A stretch of 64,000 nt of DNA from Haloimpatiens massiliensis. Lineage in GTDB: Bacteria; Bacillota; Clostridia; Clostridiales; Clostridiaceae. Both the position numbers and the translations under genes were made by a program. The notes beneath the pieces were generated by a model that was not told the DNA's origin, made no database searches, and saw nothing but the letters and a program-made list of their open reading frames with translations. Of the stretch, positions 1 through 9,086 are shown piece after piece (the stretch's first letter is position 1; every line of letters begins with the position of its first letter). The stretch spans positions 109,548-173,547 of the forward strand of contig NZ_LT854634.1 of assembly GCF_900184255.1 (NCBI RefSeq), given 5' to 3'.

Positions 1-662
1 TAAATAGAAATAGTATAGACAATAATGGTATGGATATAGAAGGTTTTGTTCATGTAGGTAACAATTACAATAATGCTTTTTGGTTCGATTCCCATAAAGC
101 TATGTACTTTGGTGACGGTGATGGTAAAGATTTTTCAAGCTTTACAGCAGCCTTAGATGTAATAGCTCATGAATTATCTCATGGTGTAACTAGTATGCAA
201 TCTAATCTTGAATATAGGAAACAATCTGGTGCTCTAAATGAAGCATTTTCAGATATAATCGGTGCAGCAGTAGATGATGATGATTGGCAGATTGGTGAAG
301 ATTGCTATACCCCTGGTAAACCAGGCGATGCTTTAAGAGATATGCAAGATCCTCATAAAGGTAACCAACCAGCTCATATGAGCGAATATAAAAATTATCC
401 AGCTCTTCCGTTTTTCGACTGGGGTGGAGTTCACATCAACTCAGGCATTATAAATCATGCTGCCTACTATATTGGTGAGAGCTTAGGAAAACCAGCTATG
501 GCCAAATTATTTTATAGAGCTAACTGCCTTTACTGGAGATCAACAACTAATTTCTCAGAAGCAAGGAAAGGTGTAGAACTAGCTGCAAAAGACTTATATG
601 GTGACAACAGTAAAGAATTAAAGGCTGTTCAGCAGGCTTTTGATAATGTAGGAGTAAAATAA
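1..662 (+). CDS. Neutral metalloprotease (M4/thermolysin family), 3' part
   Basis: Secreted zinc endopeptidase of the thermolysin/bacillolysin family; only the catalytic C-terminal portion lies in the window. The reading frame is open to the left edge (in frame from base 3, reading NRNSIDNNG just before the Met at base 30), so that Met is internal and the gene continues off the window. Counting from it, the zinc site HELSH is at residues 47-51, the third ligand motif NEAFSD at 70-75, and the catalytic His in GGVHINSG at about 135. These are the expected residues in the expected order, so the enzyme looks intact at its C-terminus. A hairpin terminator follows at once. The signal peptide and propeptide would be upstream and are not visible. 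Confidence 0.95.
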   Translation, partial: NRNSIDNNGMDIEGFVHVGNNYNNAFWFDSHKAMYFGDGDGKDFSSFTAALDVIAHELSHGVTSMQSNLEYRKQSGALNEAFSDIIGAAVDDDDWQIGEDCYTPGKPGDALRDMQDPHKGNQPAHMSEYKNYPALPFFDWGGVHINSGIINHAAYYIGESLGKPAMAKLFYRANCLYWRSTTNFSEARKGVELAAKDLYGDNSKELKAVQQAFDNVGVK

Positions 663-676
663 CCTTAAAATTTTTA

Positions 677-714
677 AAAAGGCTGTATAACTTTTACTAC
701 AGCCTTTTACTTTT
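677..714 (+). terminator. Rho-independent terminator of the M4 protease gene
   Basis: An 11-bp perfect stem (AAAAGGCTGTA pairing with TACAGCCTTTT) with a 10-nt loop, followed by a T-rich tract, starts 15 bases after the protease stop codon. Confidence 0.85.
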
Positions 715-864
715 ATATATTATTTACCTAAATATATAAAGTTATTTAATTAGTTATATTCTCTTCATATGATATAATTATCAGGTATAAATTATTATCT
801 TAAATACCTTATTACTTTTTCCTCTATTTTTCAAATGAAAGAATTCATTAAATATATTATTAAA

Positions 865-1185
865 TTAATCTGTTACTACAGCAGTTCCTGAGGCTGTTAC
901 CATGAGCATGCTTCCACCTTGTCCAAGAACTTCATAGTCTATATCAATTCCTACTACAGCATTAGCTCCTATAGCTTGTGCCCTTCTTGATAATTCAGCT
1001 ATAGCACCATCTCTTGCTCTTATTAATTCTTCTTCATAAGTTTCTGATCTTCCACCTACAAAGTCTCTAATTCCTGCCATAAAATCTTTAACAAAATTTA
1101 CACCAGATATTACTTCTCCGCACACTATTCCTCTATACTCTATTATCCTTTTTCCCTCTATTTGTGGTGTGGTTGTCATTATCAT
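865..1185 (-). CDS. YbjQ/UPF0145 family heavy-metal-binding-domain protein
   Basis: Small (106 aa) protein of the YbjQ (DUF74) family, whose members form pentamers; the cellular role is unknown. The sequence shows the family pattern: an N-terminal TTTPQIEGKRIIEYRGIVCGE strand region, a central helix with EEELIRARDGAIAEL, then AQAIGANAVVGIDIDYE and a glycine-rich C-terminal strand ending TASGTAVVTD. A longer frame opens at 1209, but the strong ribosome site AAGGAGGAG lies inside that extension and is correctly spaced for the ATG at 1185, so I use the shorter start. Monocistronic as far as can be seen, with the palindromic element just upstream. Confidence 0.88.
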   Translation of the reverse strand: MIMTTTPQIEGKRIIEYRGIVCGEVISGVNFVKDFMAGIRDFVGGRSETYEEELIRARDGAIAELSRRAQAIGANAVVGIDIDYEVLGQGGSMLMVTASGTAVVTD

Positions 1186-1244
1186 AGCAAACTCCTCCTT
1201 AAAATTCATTTATTAGTATAAATTAATATTTATATAATTATAAT

Positions 1245-1559
1245 ATGATTAACCCACAAAAAACATTATATTACTTGAATTATGAAATTTCTCTGGAATG
1301 ACTTGCATAAGAAGCGAAGGAACTGTTTAAATTTAATTTTAGAAATTCTTCTTTTAGACAGATAAAATTATCGTAAGCCTGGCAAGGACGCCAGGCTAGC
1401 GAACCTGAGGCAGGACGCTGAATGTGAGCGTTAGATAATTTTATATGGCTAAAAGATTAGAATTTCTTAAATTAAATTTATTGTTCCGAGCTTTTATACA
1501 AGTCATGGAGGAAAAATTTTATAATTCAACCACATTGTACCTTATCGTGGGTTAATCAT
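1245..1559. mobile_element. Palindromic MITE-like element, long form (copy 1)
   Basis: Full-length copy bounded by perfect 13-bp terminal inverted repeats ATGATTAACCCAC / GTGGGTTAATCAT. The whole element is one long imperfect foldback: the outer arm from ATTATGAAATTTCTC to GAAGGAAC pairs with the arm from GTTCCGAGC to TTTTATAATTC. It carries a nested, GC-richer core (about 1337-1475) with three small hairpins. It has no coding potential. Related copies are at about 32308, 40861, 41887, 45396 and 52140. No clear target duplication beyond possible TA is visible. I infer a non-autonomous element; the mobilising enzyme is not in the window. Confidence 0.85.
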
Positions 1560-1567
1560 ACTATACT

Positions 1568-2230
1568 CTATTTGTCTATAATCAGTACCTTTCTTAAATA
1601 TTCTTTAGCCCTTTTTTCCCTAATCACTATCTCTCTCTTCTCTGTAAGTGTTATTATAAAATCGCCTTTTATTTCTTTAACATACAATATGTGCTCTTTT
1701 AAAAATATATAATCCCCCAATACAATTCCATCTTTATAAGAACCAACCCTGCTGCCCAAAACACTTACGCCCGTCCTTTCACTTTTCTCCATAATAAATG
1801 TAATATTATTTTTAAGTTTATTGACGTGTAGCTGTGGTCCATATAATGAATCAATAAGAATCATAAATACAAATATAAGAATATATATTCCCAAAGGAGA
1901 AAAAAAAGAAATTTTATTACTGTAGTAACCTAACATATAGTAAATAGTCATAAAATATATGGTTATTAAAAATGCTATATTATAAATAATTTCAAACTTT
2001 GGACTTGGACCTAAATAGTAAAATTCCTCCAATTTCATTTTCTCTATCTCTACATTTATTTTTTTAATTATCCTTGGCATTAAATACATATTAAATATGC
2101 TAACCACAACTATGGTAATTATTTTAGATACCATAGCTAATTTTGAAAACAATAATACAAGCACTATAAATATTAAATTAATTATCCATGATGAAATTTT
2201 TATAAAATTATTAGAAACTTTTGCATTCAT
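1568..2230 (-). CDS. Hypothetical membrane protein
   Basis: Protein of about 220 aa that I do not recognise by name. It has four likely membrane segments as two pairs: two near residues 10-50 (WIINLIFIVLVLLFSKLAM and a following hydrophobic stretch) and two near 80-135 (IAFLITIYFMTIYYML and IYILIFVFMILI). A charged C-terminal domain of roughly 85 aa follows (SVLGSRVGSYKDGIVLGDY to KEYLRKVLIIDK), resembling the cytosolic tail of YcxB-like proteins. A longer frame opens at 2245 but without a ribosome site; GGGGGCGGAG just upstream of the ATG at 2230 favours the shorter start. It starts right next to palindromic element copy 1, which lies downstream. Function unknown. Confidence 0.7.
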   Translation of the reverse strand: MNAKVSNNFIKISSWIINLIFIVLVLLFSKLAMVSKIITIVVVSIFNMYLMPRIIKKINVEIEKMKLEEFYYLGPSPKFEIIYNIAFLITIYFMTIYYMLGYYSNKISFFSPLGIYILIFVFMILIDSLYGPQLHVNKLKNNITFIMEKSERTGVSVLGSRVGSYKDGIVLGDYIFLKEHILYVKEIKGDFIITLTEKREIVIREKRAKEYLRKVLIIDK

Positions 2231-2416
2231 GTTCTCCGCCCCCATTTCTGTTAGTAATTTCTATATATTTATATTACCATTATATTTGCTTAATGTAAAG
2301 TATTTTTTATTATATATCATAATTTAAATATACATTTTATGTAGTTATTATTACTTTGTAATACGTAGATATATAAATTTAAACTTTTTTAAAATGTATA
2401 CACAAATGACATAGAA

Positions 2417-2448
2417 AATAAAAAAACCCTGGTAAAACACCCAGGGTT
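2417..2448 (-). terminator. Rho-independent terminator of the polyferredoxin gene
   Basis: Stem AACCCTGG / CCAGGGTT with an 8-nt loop; on the minus strand it is followed by a run of seven T. It lies 35 bases beyond the stop of the minus-strand polyferredoxin gene. Confidence 0.88.
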
Positions 2449-2482
2449 CATAAGAATACATTTAAAATTTCTTAATTTCTCA

Positions 2483-3628
2483 TTATTTTTCTAATATTTT
2501 TTTAATAGCGTCCCTTAAATTCTCAGTTTCAAACTCTATATCTTTTTGTTCCAAATCTGTTTTCAACTCTTTAATAGGCTTATTTAAATCTGTATCCTCT
2601 GGTAAACCGCACTCTTTCAATAGTATTGAAGATTCTATTTTAAATTCTTTACATATATCATTTAAAGTCATGTATCCTCTTATATTGTCTGGATTTAGCA
2701 CTCCATTTTGAGTTAAAGTTTCTGTATTTCCTTGAGCTACTTCAAATTTTCCTGAAGCTACATTGCCACCTATCACTAAAATTACAACCAATGTAACAAC
2801 AGCACCTATAGCACTTAGTGAAAGCTTCTTTTTACCCTTTTTCATATCTAGAGTTTCTGACTTTGGACATACTGCTAGACATTCGCCACAACTTATACAT
2901 TCCATACTATCAGTGGCATTACAATTACTAATTTCTATTCCCATAGGGCAGTTTTTAGTACATTTCTTACAATTTACACATGTTTGAGGATTTCTCTTTA
3001 CTTTAAATATTCTTAAAGGTGATATTATTGCAAGAAAAGCTCCAAGTGGACAAAAATATCTACACCAAGCCCTTTCTATAAACAAAGAGGACATAAAAAT
3101 CAGCATTAGTATTATAAATCCTATTAAAAATTCACTAAAGATTTCACTGCCTGAACCTAAGTGCATAAATGTAGCCCAAGGATCTAGCGGTCTTAATATC
3201 AATTCTCCTGCTTTATATGTTGTAAATAAAACCACCACTAAAACCACATACTTAGAATATCTTAAAATCTTGTCCATTTTTTCATTTACTTTAATTTGTT
3301 TTATTTTAAGTTTTCTACCTAATTTATTTATAAGAGTCTGAATAGTTCCCAAAGGACATATATATCCGCAGAATATTCTTCCCAGCAAAATAGTAAGCAC
3401 TATTAAACATATTAAAATTATTAAAGATGATGGTGCTATTCTCTTTATATAAGCTCCATCTTTTATTAACGAAAATAGTGTTTCCAATCCTCCAAAAGGA
3501 CAAAGGGCATCTACAGAAGGCGAACCGCTAGGACCTCCCCCTTTTACTTGATGCATATATCCCATTACAGGTGCAAAAATCAGAAAAAATATAGATATAA
3601 CCCACTTAAAATAATTTCGCTTTTTCAT
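2483..3628 (-). CDS. Membrane-bound polyferredoxin (NapH/YccM/NosR-type 4Fe-4S protein)
   Basis: 381-aa integral membrane electron carrier. Membrane segments lie near residues 8-24, 66-84, 127-137, 168-185 and 271-288. Cysteine signatures: CPFGG at 43, CGYICPLG at 87-94 and CRYFCPLG at 189-196 (the paired CxxxCP motifs of the NapH/NosR core), then two ferredoxin clusters (C217, C220, C223, C227 and C244, C247, C250, C254). The last ~90 residues form a soluble domain typical of clostridial versions. The family passes electrons between membrane donors and a soluble or extracytoplasmic acceptor; the partner here is unknown and no reductase gene is adjacent. The start has a good AAGGAG site. A shorter paralogue is at 52495-53151. 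Confidence 0.9.
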   Translation of the reverse strand: MKKRNYFKWVISIFFLIFAPVMGYMHQVKGGGPSGSPSVDALCPFGGLETLFSLIKDGAYIKRIAPSSLIILICLIVLTILLGRIFCGYICPLGTIQTLINKLGRKLKIKQIKVNEKMDKILRYSKYVVLVVVLFTTYKAGELILRPLDPWATFMHLGSGSEIFSEFLIGFIILMLIFMSSLFIERAWCRYFCPLGAFLAIISPLRIFKVKRNPQTCVNCKKCTKNCPMGIEISNCNATDSMECISCGECLAVCPKSETLDMKKGKKKLSLSAIGAVVTLVVILVIGGNVASGKFEVAQGNTETLTQNGVLNPDNIRGYMTLNDICKEFKIESSILLKECGLPEDTDLNKPIKELKTDLEQKDIEFETENLRDAIKKILEK

Positions 3629-3789
3629 AAAATCACTCCTTTTTTATAATCATCATGTTTTTATAATAAAGGAGTAATTTGATAAAAATTAGATGTAATT
3701 GTGACTAAATTGTGAAAATCATATTGTTATTAAAATTCATTGATTAAATTCTATTTTTTATAATGTTACAAATATAAATTTTTATATGA

Positions 3790-6432
3790 TTAAATTCTCT
3801 TATCAATAATTCTTCTTATTTTACCAGTGCGACCAACCCGTTCTATTGTGCAAGGTGGTAATAATTGAACATAAACATTATTAATTAAATTTTCTCTATA
3901 ATCTTTTCCTATACTTTTAATATTAGTTTTTAATAAATATTGAATTTTCTTTATTAAACTATCATCATAGACAGGTATTCTTTCATTTTGGGCTTCTATT
4001 TTAAATGTAACATCTCTCATATTCTCTACATTTTCAACCACTATTTGAAAAAATGATGAAGTTTCTTTTACATTTTTTAAAACACTGTAAACATCATTTA
4101 AATATATATCTGATACATTAAATCTTACAACATCATCCGTTCTTGATAAAAGCTTAAATTTTTTAGATGTTCTGCCACAACTACATTTCTCTTCAATCCA
4201 CTGTATCTTATCACCTATTCTATATCTTATTATTGGATGAAGAGTTTTATTTAATGCAGTTACTATTGCCTCTCCATTTTTATCACTTTCTAAATAACAC
4301 CATTCATCCATCACATGATGCTCAGTTCCTTTACAACATTCACATTGAAAACCAATAGGTCCTATTTCTACTGCGGCATAACCAAAAGAAGCTATAACTT
4401 CTGCTCCTAAAATATTTTTTACATATTCTTGGGATTTTTCAGACATGTGCTCCCCTGCATAATAAACTTTTTCTATTTTTATATTTTCATTTAATTTCTC
4501 TATTTCTCTTGTTAATAATATAATATTTCCTGGAAGCCCTATAATTACATTTGGTTTAAATATTTTTAAATACTCTATAGTTTCCTTCTCTGACTGATTA
4601 GCCGTAAGAGATAATATTTTACATCCCACTTCTTCTAGCCCCTTGTTAACTGCTGAAAATGCTGTCCAAAGTGCACCTGCTTTCATATAATTAGCAACAA
4701 AATCCTTTTCATTAATACCAACAGCCTTAAATCCTTTTCCAAAAGCTTTTTGAGAGTTTTCAAATTCCTTATTGGAATATAATACATACTTCATTTTACC
4801 CGTAGTTCCACCAGCCGAAAATACATAGCATTGATTCATATCTCTCGTTAACATATCATTACTTTTGTCTATACTATTATTAAACATATACTTTTTTTCA
4901 AGAATTGGAACTCTTCTAAACTCATCTAAACTTTTTAAAGGAAGTTCAATATTCTTGTAAAGTTCTCTATAAAAAGGTGCCTTAATAGCCTCTTTTAATA
5001 AAACATTTAACTTAGAAAGCAAGATTTCTTCCTTTTTATTTTTCTCTATAAATTCCAATCCAAAATTATTATTCTCTAAGTCTTCCTTATTTATATATTT
5101 TACAAGCAAATTAGCTAAATATTTTCCATCATGTGACTGGTATTCATCATTAGCTTCATTCATAGATCCAGGTTTACAAAATCTCATTACCCCATATTTC
5201 ATAAAATTCTCTACAATATCCTGTAGTTTTTCCTTAGATATTACCCCTAAAGTAGACATATAATATTTTAGCTCTTTTAAATTTCCTTTAAATATATCTT
5301 GATAATCATCAACTATATTTACATATACAGTTCTATTTAAAGGTGAATTTATAAAATCATTGCTTTTCTTAACTATTATAGTGTGGGCAGCTTTTTTCCC
5401 CTCTATGACTCTACAATTATTATTAAATTCATTCCATTTTGCTATTTCTCTCTCTTTTCTTATTTCCACAGCAGAATCCAATGTTAATTTATTCTGCGGA
5501 AACTCTCTAGCTAAGTTTTCCAAACTCTCTGCCAAATAATCAACAAACTTTCCATCTTTATTAGAACTTTCTATAAATATATTTTGACAGCTTGTACAAG
5601 CCCTTTGTTCCCAGTATACTATATCCTTTGCAAATCCCTTTGCTGCATTCATAAGTTTATCATCATCTAAATCCTTACATACAAGTCCAAAGCTTATCTT
5701 TGGACCAAAGGAGTAAATCTCTGTTTTAGCAGAAAGTCCATTTTTGTAATTTAAAACAGCCCCCTCTCCTCCGAAAAGTAATATAGCATCAAATTTACTC
5801 TTAACTATTCTTTCTATATTATGATTATCACTCCTCCAATAAGTTACAGCAATATATGGTACTATTACTTTATCCTCATCTGCTTCCATTAATGCTTCAT
5901 AAAATAATATAGGAAATAAAAAATCTTCACTAGAAACTTTTAATACATTCACATTTTTAGTAATTATTCCAACTACTAAAGAGTCTACAGACCCCAAAAA
6001 AATATTTCCTGCAGCTACATGAAGCACAGATCCTATGGGAACTACTCTATTAGTCTTAGAGCATGTGTCATTTATAAAATAATCTAAACTATGGTAATTG
6101 CCAATACATTTAAGTCTTTTTTTCAAAGCATCTATACTTAACATATCTGGTATTAGCTCCACTGCTTTCTTAACCATTTGAGCAGAATAATTAGTTATGT
6201 CTGGCATTTTGTTAATCAATTTCTTATAATAAAAACCATTTTTATCAGTAAGTTTATTTGCAGTATCCTCTAATACTTGTAGTATTTTATCTATGGGTAC
6301 TTCTCTAAATTTCTGAGACTTTCTACTAAGCATATTTTCAGAAAAATATTTATTAGCTAATTCTTCAGATAATTCACCTTCCAAATTTAATTTTTCCCCG
6401 AATAATATATGTTTAAATTCACTTAATTTCAT
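3790..6432 (-). CDS. LuxC-like acyl-CoA/acyl-protein reductase fused to a CapK/PaaK-type adenylate-forming domain
   Basis: 880-aa two-domain protein. Residues 1-450 match the LuxC fatty acyl reductase family (NADPH-dependent reduction of an enzyme-bound acyl thioester to aldehyde); the catalytic Cys is expected in EQRACTSCQ, at C279. Residues ~465-880 are a phenylacetate-CoA-ligase/CapK-like adenylating domain with the ATP loop SAGGTTGK at 539-546, SFGYAAVEIG near 682, RYRIGD near 736, and cysteines CECC (697-700) and CSC (750-752) that may bind zinc. It is the last gene of a three-gene operon, 14 bases after the LuxE-like gene. Inference: the operon activates a carboxylic acid and reduces it to an aldehyde. 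No luxAB luciferase genes are near, so bioluminescence is unlikely. Confidence 0.85.
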   Translation of the reverse strand: MKLSEFKHILFGEKLNLEGELSEELANKYFSENMLSRKSQKFREVPIDKILQVLEDTANKLTDKNGFYYKKLINKMPDITNYSAQMVKKAVELIPDMLSIDALKKRLKCIGNYHSLDYFINDTCSKTNRVVPIGSVLHVAAGNIFLGSVDSLVVGIITKNVNVLKVSSEDFLFPILFYEALMEADEDKVIVPYIAVTYWRSDNHNIERIVKSKFDAILLFGGEGAVLNYKNGLSAKTEIYSFGPKISFGLVCKDLDDDKLMNAAKGFAKDIVYWEQRACTSCQNIFIESSNKDGKFVDYLAESLENLAREFPQNKLTLDSAVEIRKEREIAKWNEFNNNCRVIEGKKAAHTIIVKKSNDFINSPLNRTVYVNIVDDYQDIFKGNLKELKYYMSTLGVISKEKLQDIVENFMKYGVMRFCKPGSMNEANDEYQSHDGKYLANLLVKYINKEDLENNNFGLEFIEKNKKEEILLSKLNVLLKEAIKAPFYRELYKNIELPLKSLDEFRRVPILEKKYMFNNSIDKSNDMLTRDMNQCYVFSAGGTTGKMKYVLYSNKEFENSQKAFGKGFKAVGINEKDFVANYMKAGALWTAFSAVNKGLEEVGCKILSLTANQSEKETIEYLKIFKPNVIIGLPGNIILLTREIEKLNENIKIEKVYYAGEHMSEKSQEYVKNILGAEVIASFGYAAVEIGPIGFQCECCKGTEHHVMDEWCYLESDKNGEAIVTALNKTLHPIIRYRIGDKIQWIEEKCSCGRTSKKFKLLSRTDDVVRFNVSDIYLNDVYSVLKNVKETSSFFQIVVENVENMRDVTFKIEAQNERIPVYDDSLIKKIQYLLKTNIKSIGKDYRENLINNVYVQLLPPCTIERVGRTGKIRRIIDKRI

Positions 6433-6446
6433 ATTCCCAACACTCC

Positions 6447-7571
6447 CTATTTACTCTTACTTAAAATATCTTGTGCTTTAATAGCACATCCCTTATGTTT
6501 TTTTATGCCTCCACGTCTTACTTTTTTTATATAATCTCCTTTTATACCACATTTACAATTCTTACCCAATATTGCAATATCTGTGGATAACAAAGACATA
6601 TTAGCCTCAGCAATATTATATGGCGTTAAAAGCTGCAGTAATCCCTCTTCTCCATAATTCTTTTTTTCTAAGGTTATAGGATCTCTTACTAAAACTTTAC
6701 TATATATTGGTACATGTAAATGCCCTTCAGGACATGAACAATATGGCACTCCATGCTCTGCCATACCATATGTATCTCTTATATTATTAGGCTCTAATCC
6801 TATATTTTCTTTCATATAATCTAAAAAACTTTTTAACTCCATACTTTTACCAAGATGGTTCTTCCATCCGCCTCCAGCTATAACAAAGGATTCTTTTTTA
6901 ACTTGAATCTTTCCATACATTCTTCTTATATCTTCTACCATTTTATACATAAATGCTGGAAAACCTAATAAACGTACTGGTGCTTCTTTACTTAGCTGAA
7001 CAAATTTTTTAGCCCATTTTTCACTATCGAAGAAAAAATTCTCCTTATTTTTATCCCATTCAATCATCCAGTTTATAGAAATTGCAGGTGCTAACTGTAA
7101 TATTTGTTCATCACTCCAGCTTGTACCTATATTCTTGGCATTCTTTATATCATAAGAAAACAAGAAATAGTGCACTGGAGTTTTACTTCTAAACCCTATA
7201 GAATCAAAAGCATTAAGTGCCAATTCTTCAAGTCTTCTAAGAGATCCTTTATCAAAAAAGGCTTGAGTCTTTTGTCCATTGGTTCCTGAACTTGTCAATA
7301 TCATAGCTAAATCCTCTTCTCTAAAATTACAGAAACTATTAAGCTTCATAGTTTCCACAAAAAGAAAAGGTATTTTATCTACTTCTTCTAGATGCTTTAT
7401 ATCTCTTATATGGAATTTATTTTTTTCTGCTAAGTACCTTATATATGGCTGATTTTTTAATTGAAATTTATAATTTTCAATCATACTATTTAAAAATAAT
7501 TCTTCTGTTTCTTTAGAAAAATTAAACGCATCTTTTTTTGCACATAACTCATCAATATACGAAAATTTCAT
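6447..7571 (-). CDS. LuxE-like acyl-protein synthetase
   Basis: 374-aa adenylate-forming enzyme of the LuxE family (long-chain-fatty-acid-luciferin-component ligase). In luminous bacteria it activates a fatty acid with ATP and hands it to LuxC. The ATP-binding loop TSSGTNGQ is at residues 93-100, DTYGMAEHG at about 264-272, and late cysteines CSC and CKC lie near 278 and 340. Its ATG overlaps the stop of the upstream GNAT gene (ATGA), and the LuxC fusion starts 14 bases after its stop, so the three are translationally linked. The natural substrate cannot be read from the sequence. Confidence 0.85.
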   Translation of the reverse strand: MKFSYIDELCAKKDAFNFSKETEELFLNSMIENYKFQLKNQPYIRYLAEKNKFHIRDIKHLEEVDKIPFLFVETMKLNSFCNFREEDLAMILTSSGTNGQKTQAFFDKGSLRRLEELALNAFDSIGFRSKTPVHYFLFSYDIKNAKNIGTSWSDEQILQLAPAISINWMIEWDKNKENFFFDSEKWAKKFVQLSKEAPVRLLGFPAFMYKMVEDIRRMYGKIQVKKESFVIAGGGWKNHLGKSMELKSFLDYMKENIGLEPNNIRDTYGMAEHGVPYCSCPEGHLHVPIYSKVLVRDPITLEKKNYGEEGLLQLLTPYNIAEANMSLLSTDIAILGKNCKCGIKGDYIKKVRRGGIKKHKGCAIKAQDILSKSK

Positions 7572-8617
7572 ACACTCATTCTCCCATTCTCTAAATTATC
7601 AATATAACAATTTCTAACATAATTTAATAACCTTTGTGCCATTTTAGAGCTCATGGTTATATTTTCAAAATCAACTTTATATTGAACATATTGAAGTATC
7701 AACTCATCATCTTTATTGTATGAGGGCATGATTCCTGCAAAAATAAACCCCTTTTTCTCCATATATTCACAAAACCAAGGAGTAAATTTGTCATTTAGCT
7801 TAATTCTTAAAATTATAACCTTTTTCCCCTGAGCCTTTAATTTATTAATTATCCTCGAAGCTTCACTTAATATTTCATTTCCAAACTTGTCCACAAATAC
7901 TACAGCTTCTATCTTATCTTTAGATACAATCCTAATTTTACTTTCTGATAAATCACTTACATTTAGATTATCCGAATCTTTAAATTCAACTTTAATTCCC
8001 ATATTGTTATAAATTTCTTTAATAATATCCATATGCTTTATAATTTTATAGAAACTCTTTCTTCTCAAAGGTTTTTTTAAATATCTATAACCTAATAATA
8101 AATTTTCTCTTTTATTTATTTCATTACATATACCTTTAAAATTTAACGATTTAATTCTAGATAAAAGTAATGCACATTCTATAAATCCATTTTTACTAGC
8201 TGATTTTTGAGAATAATTATGACTTGTAACAGACCTTACAAACACCCCTTTAATCTCTTCATGCTGACATATTCTTATTACCTCCTCAGTTAAACCTTTA
8301 AGATAACCTCTTCCCCTATAAAAAGGATGTATGAATGCACAAGACAATTCATATATAGATAAATTTTCTTCTTTCTCTAAGGCAATATGTCCAACTACCT
8401 GTCCATATTTGTCAACGGCTACATATGAAATTATCTCTCCAACGGCATTTAATTTAATAAGTTCTTCTGAAGAATATATATATTTATGAATATATGATCC
8501 TCCGTAAGCCTTGTAAGCGCACTCTACTACCTCCTTAGCCTCTTTTTCTTCCATTTTTTTTACCTTAAATTCTTTATTTATATTATTTTTATGAAAACTC
8601 ATATAATTTTTAAGCAT
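7568..8617 (-). CDS. GNAT N-acetyltransferase with an extra C-terminal domain
   Basis: 349-aa protein. Residues ~15-165 are a GNAT fold with the acetyl-CoA loop RGRGYLKGL (about 99-107) and the SQKSASKNGF element (about 155). The remaining ~180 residues are a second alpha/beta domain containing KVIILRIKLNDKFTPWFCEYMEKKG that I cannot assign; it looks like the C-terminal half of a duplicated GNAT. It is the first gene of the operon with the LuxE- and LuxC-like genes (4-bp overlap). The start has GGAGG seven bases upstream. Inference: it may acylate an amine or a product of the pathway. The acyl donor and acceptor are unknown. Confidence 0.75.
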   Translation of the reverse strand: MLKNYMSFHKNNINKEFKVKKMEEKEAKEVVECAYKAYGGSYIHKYIYSSEELIKLNAVGEIISYVAVDKYGQVVGHIALEKEENLSIYELSCAFIHPFYRGRGYLKGLTEEVIRICQHEEIKGVFVRSVTSHNYSQKSASKNGFIECALLLSRIKSLNFKGICNEINKRENLLLGYRYLKKPLRRKSFYKIIKHMDIIKEIYNNMGIKVEFKDSDNLNVSDLSESKIRIVSKDKIEAVVFVDKFGNEILSEASRIINKLKAQGKKVIILRIKLNDKFTPWFCEYMEKKGFIFAGIMPSYNKDDELILQYVQYKVDFENITMSSKMAQRLLNYVRNCYIDNLENGRMSV

Positions 8618-9020
8618 ATATCAACCTCCATAATGCTACTACAACTTAAAAACTTTATATTACAATATTATAAATACCTTCCATTCAATCCTATACCAGC
8701 ACTGATAGTTTTGCAATATTTACTTCATTTATAGACGTTATTGAATAATTTATTTCTTATTCTTGTATAAATATATATGTTTGTTTATTTTTTTACAGCG
8801 ATTATTGTAATATACATTTTAAAAATAGCCTCATTCCATATATATGATATTTTTGTGATGCTTTTTAAAAAGCTATTAATCTTTAACATGTTAATATTAT
8901 ATTTTTTAACATTTAATAAAAATAAATTATTATTGGGTCGAATTAAAATTTATTGCAAGTATACTAAAATTCAATTGATATTCATATTCTACATCAGTTT
9001 GTTTCATTTATAGACAATAT
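8618..9020. other. Intergenic region, no gene found
   Basis: About 400 bases of very AT-rich sequence upstream of the GNAT/LuxE/LuxC operon. A 78-codon plus-strand frame at 8777-9013 is made almost wholly of hydrophobic AT-rich codons, has no ribosome site and is probably spurious. The promoter of the operon should lie here, but I cannot assign confident -35/-10 boxes. Confidence 0.5.
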
Positions 9021-9058
9021 AAAAAACCGCTGCGTTTTTATACCGCAGCGGTTTTTTA
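9021..9058. terminator. Strong bidirectional terminator
   Basis: 14-bp perfect stem (AAAAAACCGCTGCG / CGCAGCGGTTTTTT) with a 9-nt loop and U-tracts in both directions. On the minus strand it ends the NUDIX cluster that stops at 9087. Confidence 0.9.
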
Positions 9059-9086
9059 TAAAAATTTTTATCTATACTAATTTTAC

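Noticed and set aside
1370..1445. tRNA gene in the cloverleaf core
   Set aside because: There is no T-loop GTTCRANNC, no D-loop GG, no CCA and the arm order and sizes do not fit a tRNA.
3790..7571. Bioluminescence operon
   Set aside because: LuxC/LuxE relatives occur but no luciferase subunits are nearby, so light production is not supported.
8777..9013. 78-codon plus-strand frame
   Set aside because: Extremely AT-rich and hydrophobic, no ribosome site, sits in a promoter region; probably chance.
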